64,000 bases of DNA from contig JAUICK010000008.1 in NCBI GenBank assembly GCA_030427865.1, forward strand, positions 1 to 64,000, in the 5' to 3' direction. The stretch is from Bacteroidia bacterium. GTDB taxonomy: Bacteria; Bacteroidota; Bacteroidia; Flavobacteriales; Flavobacteriaceae. Under the pieces are notes generated by a model that saw only the letters and a program-made list of their open reading frames with translations, had not been told where the DNA came from and did not search any database. Below, in pieces: positions 60,395-64,000 of this stretch. Positions within the stretch are counted from its first letter, which is position 1. The number at the start of each line of letters is the position of its first letter. Position numbers and translations under genes: made by a program.

Positions 60395-61462
60395 ATGAAA
60401 AAACTAGTATTTATATTATTTTTAGCAAGTACCTCTTTCGTGAGTTCACAAGTAATTTTAAGTGCAGATGGACCAGGTAGTACTTATGAATTAATCAATT
60501 CAGTTTTTGCCTTGCCAAACAGAAATGTGGTAGAAGTTCCAGACTGTAATCATATGGTTTTTGGAAATCACATAGACGAAGTTTATGATAATACTCTCAA
60601 TAAAAATGTTTTTCGATTCCATATTCATGTAGAACCAGATAATGATCGTTGCCAAAAAGAAGATAGACAGCGAAACGAAATTAAAACGTTTAGTGGTTCG
60701 CCAGAGAACTTAATCGCAAGAAAAGGAGAACAAGTAGAATACAAATGGAAATTTAAATTAAGCGAAAGCTTTAAGGTTTCATCAAGCTTTACTCATATTC
60801 ATCAAATAAAATCGGTAGGAGGAGCTTATGAGTCTATACCAATGATTTCTTTTACTTTAAGAAAATCTAATCCAGATAGATTAGAATTAAGATATACAGC
60901 AACTACAAATCAAAATACAATAAAAACAGCAAATTTAGATTTGTTTAGAGGCAATTGGGTAGAAGTAAAAGAAGTAATAAAGTTTGGAGATGTTGGTAGT
61001 TATTTTGTTGAAATTAAAAAAATTGCCAATAATGAAGTTATATTTAATTATACAAATACGTCTTTAGATATGTGGCAAGATGGGGCAGAGTTTTCTAGAC
61101 CTAAATGGGGTATTTATAGAAGCCTTAACAACCAACAAGATTTGCAAGATGAAATTGTAAGATATGCAGATTTTAGTATAGAAGAAATTACAGGTTCTCT
61201 TTCTGTAAATACTTTAAAAGCAAAAGCAGCAAACATTGTTTTGTTTCCTAATCCATCATCAAAAGAAGTAGAATTTAAAAATGGTTCTTCAGAAAACTAT
61301 AATGTTGTTGAGCTTTATGATTATTCAGGAAGAAATATTTCTATTATTAATAGATTAAGTAAGAATAAATTAAATGTTTCTGGTTTTTCTAAAGGTTTAT
61401 ATTTTATAGTATTTAAAAAAGATACAACTACTGTAAAGGTTTTAAAGTGTTTTGTAAAATAA
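60395..61462 (+). CDS. Polysaccharide lyase (PF14099-like) with type IX secretion C-terminal domain
   Basis: A 355-residue secreted enzyme with signal MKKLVFILFLASTSFVSS. The core (20-265) has the jelly-roll pattern of heparin-lyase-I-like lyases (PF14099; PL13/PL20 and relatives): DRQRNEIKTFSG, YKWKFKL, FTHIHQIKSVGG, LELRYTATTNQ, WVEVKEVIKFG, then WGIYRS and VRYADFSIEE. Residues 275-355 are a type IX sorting domain (NIVLFPNPSSKEVEF, YSGRNISI, KGLYFIVFK), so the protein is exported to the cell surface or medium. Located among alginate lyases under the same operator as the PL7 gene, alginate or a related uronan is the likely substrate. Confidence 0.82.
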   Translation: MKKLVFILFLASTSFVSSQVILSADGPGSTYELINSVFALPNRNVVEVPDCNHMVFGNHIDEVYDNTLNKNVFRFHIHVEPDNDRCQKEDRQRNEIKTFSGSPENLIARKGEQVEYKWKFKLSESFKVSSSFTHIHQIKSVGGAYESIPMISFTLRKSNPDRLELRYTATTNQNTIKTANLDLFRGNWVEVKEVIKFGDVGSYFVEIKKIANNEVIFNYTNTSLDMWQDGAEFSRPKWGIYRSLNNQQDLQDEIVRYADFSIEEITGSLSVNTLKAKAANIVLFPNPSSKEVEFKNGSSENYNVVELYDYSGRNISIINRLSKNKLNVSGFSKGLYFIVFKKDTTTVKVLKCFVK

Positions 61463-61821
61463 TCTAACTTAACCTTAGTTTTAAATGGCGAAATTGACAT
61501 ACCATGTTTTGTCTGTAAATTTGTCTCATTAGCATTTGCAGTTCCAAAAATGATAATTTCTTCATTTAGTTGCAATACCATTATTGGTAAAGTAATTGTG
61601 CAGTTCTATTTTGGCAAAAACTTACAAAATAAAAAAGAATACAAGTAAGCAAAAAATATTTTTTCATAAAATAAAGATACAATGTATTTATATTCAAATA
61701 GGGTGTAAAATAGTCTTTATATACTGTTGAAAAAGAATACGTTATATTTTTCTATTAAATTTTAAGTAACTTTAAAAAGTATCTTTTTTATAAAAAATTT
61801 TATCAAATCAAAATTAACGCT

Positions 61822-61851
61822 TATATTTGGTAAACCAAACTGGTAAACCAA
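61822..61851 (+). promoter_or_regulatory. Promoter with tandem operators (PL7-PL6 operon)
   Basis: TATATTTG (61822-61829) overlaps TTGGTAAACCAA (61827-61838). A second copy, CTGGTAAACCAA, lies at 61840-61851. Layout and spacing are the same as at 60355-60384, so one regulator should control both lyase transcripts. The rest of the 61463-61862 gap is AT-rich without a supported gene. Confidence 0.72.
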
Positions 61852-61862
61852 TTTGTAAATTT

Positions 61863-62801
61863 ATGAATATGAAGAAAATAAGTTTCTTAGTTTTATTAAT
61901 TTTTTGCTTTTTTTGTTGCTGGTCTTGCTCTAAAAGTAGCGAAATTGTAGATGAAATTATAATAGAAGAACCAGACGATAATGACGACAAAGACAATAAT
62001 AATGGAGGTAATTCTGTGGTGTATGCAGATATCGATTTTTCGAATTGGAAAGTTACGTTGCCAGTAGATGAAAATAACAATGGAAGCCCTGACGAATATA
62101 AACCAGACCAACTAATTAATGGTGGCTACAGAACTTTAAATGCTGTAAAACCCTTTATGTATGATGATACCTCAGACGCTTCTATCGTTTTTTACACTTT
62201 TCCAAGACAATCTACCGCTAATAGTAGTTATTCAAGAACCGAGTTAAGAGAATTAATAGAACCTTCAAATTCAAGAATTAATTGGTCTTTAGAAACTGGA
62301 GGAACTATGAAAGGAAAGTTAAAAATGATGGAAATATCTAAAGACAACTCAACAACAAGCAGAGAATATCATAGAACTATAATCATGCAAATTCATGGTA
62401 TTTTATCTATTGCAGATAAAGATAGATTAGGGGTAAGTTCTAATAATGGCCCGCCATTAATTAAAATGACTTGGATTGATGGTAATTTATGGGTGTATAA
62501 AAAATCTTTGGTAGATGAAACTACATCAGGAGACGATTTGTTAGATGTATCTAGTTCTACTTGGAAAGATGAAAAGCATAATATGGGATATGTTGGTTTT
62601 GAAGAATTCGAGTTTAAAATTACAGCTTCTAAAGGGAAAATTGAATTACAACTTAACAATAACACTTCTTATATTTATGAAGATGTAAGTTTAGCAAAAT
62701 GGCCTTTCGAAAACTATTTTAAAGCTGGAAATTATTTAGGTACCACAGCGCCAGGAGCTTTTGCAAGACTAAAATACTACAATCTAAAAGTAACACACTA
62801 A
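61863..62801 (+). CDS. Alginate lyase, polysaccharide lyase family 7
   Basis: A 312-residue lipoprotein (signal ending FCFFCCWSCSKSSE), then an acidic linker (IIEEPDDNDDKDNNNGG). The PL7 jelly roll begins at YADIDFSNWKVTLPV. The three signature strands are present: SYSRTELRELIEP (catalytic Arg), TIIMQIHGI (QIH, preferring or accepting polyG/polyMG) and YFKAGNYLG (catalytic Tyr). It cuts alginate by beta-elimination at the cell surface or in the periplasm. A TTG at 61827 in frame lies within the operator and promoter, so the start is ATG 61863 (ATG 61869 is also possible). It is followed after 9 nt by PL6. Confidence 0.95.
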   Translation: MNMKKISFLVLLIFCFFCCWSCSKSSEIVDEIIIEEPDDNDDKDNNNGGNSVVYADIDFSNWKVTLPVDENNNGSPDEYKPDQLINGGYRTLNAVKPFMYDDTSDASIVFYTFPRQSTANSSYSRTELRELIEPSNSRINWSLETGGTMKGKLKMMEISKDNSTTSREYHRTIIMQIHGILSIADKDRLGVSSNNGPPLIKMTWIDGNLWVYKKSLVDETTSGDDLLDVSSSTWKDEKHNMGYVGFEEFEFKITASKGKIELQLNNNTSYIYEDVSLAKWPFENYFKAGNYLGTTAPGAFARLKYYNLKVTH

Positions 62802-62810
62802 AACAATTTT

Positions 62811-64000
62811 ATGAAAAAACTTTTCTTATCTATTACCCTTTTTGTACTTCTAATTTCTTGTAAGAATGGTATTACAGGTAGTAATGTTTTGGTTAAAAAC
62901 TCATCAGAACTTAATGAAGCTATAAAAAAAGCCAAACCTGGAGACGAAATTACGCTTAAGAACGGCATTTGGAAAGACCTAGAAATTAAATTTAAAGGAA
63001 AAGGAACTAAAGAAAATCCAATTATAATAAAAGCAGAAACACCTGGAAAAGTTACAATAGAAGGAAAATCATATCTAAAATTTGGAGGGCAATATTTAGT
63101 GGTTAAAAATCTTCATTTTAAAAACGGATATTCACCTTCTAATGCAGTAGTAGATTTTAGAATTAATAAAGAAGAAATTGCGAATAACTGTAAGCTAATT
63201 AATTGCGTTATCGAAGATTTTAACAAACCTAAAAGAGATAAAAGTGATTTATGGGTGCAATTTTGGGGGAGACACAATGAGCTAAGTAATAGCTATATAG
63301 CAGGTAAAACCAACAAAGGGCCAACAGTAAGAGTAAGTATAGAAGGTATAGAAAGCATTAACAATTATCACAAAATTATTAATAATCATTTCGGACCAAG
63401 ACCAGTAAAAGGTGGGCCAAGTGGTGAAACCATTCAGTTAGGAAACAGTTATACATCTATGTCTCCAAGTCATACTGTAGTGGCTAATAATTTATTTGAA
63501 GAATGTAATGGAGAGGTAGAAATTATTTCGAGCAAAACCAATTTTAACATCTTTAGAAATAATGTATTTTACAAAAGTGAAGGTTCTGTGGTTACAAGAC
63601 ACGGAAATTATGCTTTAATCGATGGCAATTACTTTATAGGCGATGGTATTAATGAAAATTTTGGAGGAATCAGAATTATAAATACTGGGCATTGGGTTGT
63701 AAACAACTACTTTTTTAATTTAAAAGGAAAAAGTTTTAGAAGTCCTTTGGCTGTAATGAATGGCATCCCAAAATCTCCCTTAAACAGATACAACCAAGTA
63801 ACAGATGTTGTGGTGGCTTACAATACATACATAAATTGTGCATCACCTTGGCAATTTGGTGTGGGCACAAACATCGATCAAGCAGATGTGTTGCCAAAAT
63901 CAGAAATTCGTTCTGCAAGAGCTATTAGAACTACTGTTGCAAACAATGTTATTTATAATAACAAAGGCCTTGAAGCTATTGTTGTAGAAAATGACAAAGC
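62811..64000 (+). CDS. Polysaccharide lyase family 6 (partial, runs off right edge)
   Basis: An open frame of 396 codons with no stop before the edge. Lipoprotein signal MKKLFLSITLFVLLISCKNG, then a PL6 beta-helix: SSELNEAIKKAKPGDEITLKNG, GGQYLVVKNLHFKNG, NNHFGPRPVKGGPSGETIQLG, GEVEIISSKT (Glu calcium ligands, Lys) and, 21 residues after the Lys, VTRHGN (Arg). It resembles the first domain of the PL6 protein at 46537-48915 throughout. Membrane anchoring and operon position after PL7 suggest oligo-alginate cleavage in the periplasm. Length and any second domain cannot be seen. Confidence 0.93.
   Translation, partial: MKKLFLSITLFVLLISCKNGITGSNVLVKNSSELNEAIKKAKPGDEITLKNGIWKDLEIKFKGKGTKENPIIIKAETPGKVTIEGKSYLKFGGQYLVVKNLHFKNGYSPSNAVVDFRINKEEIANNCKLINCVIEDFNKPKRDKSDLWVQFWGRHNELSNSYIAGKTNKGPTVRVSIEGIESINNYHKIINNHFGPRPVKGGPSGETIQLGNSYTSMSPSHTVVANNLFEECNGEVEIISSKTNFNIFRNNVFYKSEGSVVTRHGNYALIDGNYFIGDGINENFGGIRIINTGHWVVNNYFFNLKGKSFRSPLAVMNGIPKSPLNRYNQVTDVVVAYNTYINCASPWQFGVGTNIDQADVLPKSEIRSARAIRTTVANNVIYNNKGLEAIVVENDK

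Noticed and set aside
61321..61581. A minus-strand frame overlapping the end of the PF14099 lyase gene, with a protein-like start (MVLQLNEEIIIFGTANANE)
   Set aside because: Most of it is antisense to the type IX sorting domain. The non-overlapping 120 nt could be a gene remnant, but no family is recognised.
46492..64000. SusC/SusD pair, KDG pathway genes or a transposase in the polysaccharide region
   Set aside because: None found on either strand; they may lie beyond the right edge.

Overview
This window is AT-rich chromosomal DNA from a member of the Bacteroidota, most likely a marine Flavobacteriaceae (Polaribacter-like; the genus is an inference). Supporting signs are promoters of the TTG-N19/20-TAnnTTTG type, a SecDF fusion, a hybrid two-component regulator (HTCS), a type IX secretion sorting domain, alginate lyases, and many short palindromic repeats between genes, as is typical of this family.

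Layout. 0-20 kb is mostly housekeeping: lysS (cut by the left edge), a candidate small RNA, a BlaI/M56 regulatory pair with three operators, obgE, a hypoxanthine phosphoribosyltransferase-adenylate kinase fusion, secDF, fhs, mdh, gyrB, a porin and several hypothetical genes. 19.4-25 kb holds an asparaginyl-tRNA(Asn)-forming operon: gatC-like, gatA, and one long gene fusing GatB to aspartyl-tRNA synthetase. 25-33.2 kb is the complete trp operon (trpL, E, G, D, C, F, B, A) with two extra small genes. 33.2-46.4 kb carries FKBP isomerases, an amidohydrolase, an M28 peptidase, a TPR/outer-membrane pair, an FtsE-like ATPase, two glycosyltransferases and a 2-oxoglutarate oxygenase. 46.5-64 kb is a polysaccharide-degradation region with two PL6 genes, a PL7, a PF14099-type lyase with a type IX sorting domain, a PF05426 lyase, GH2, GH88, a beta-helix protein and an HTCS. 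No SusC/SusD pair lies inside the window.

Main discovery. The gatC-gatA-gatB::aspS operon is preceded by a 15-codon reading frame with nine asparagine codons, then a strand able to form an antiterminator, then an intrinsic terminator. This is the architecture of a ribosome-mediated attenuator that would sense Asn-tRNA(Asn), the product of the enzymes it controls. The AspRS part has His where discriminating enzymes such as E. coli AspRS have Leu, which fits a non-discriminating enzyme feeding Asp-tRNA(Asn) to the fused amidotransferase. Immediately downstream, the trp operon has its own attenuator: a 16-residue leader peptide with three Trp codons read from an almost leaderless mRNA.

Second theme. 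Interspersed palindromic repeats occupy almost every junction of the trp operon. They supply the trpG and trpF stop codons, are inserted in frame inside trpF, and appear to have supplied the linker joining GatB to AspRS. Other regulatory signals are two CRP/FNR-like sites with matching promoter geometry (mdh and the porin), a long palindrome around the fhs promoter, and TTGGTwAACCAA operators overlapping the promoters of the two rightmost lyase transcripts. No tRNA, rRNA, CRISPR array, insertion sequence or phage gene was recognised.
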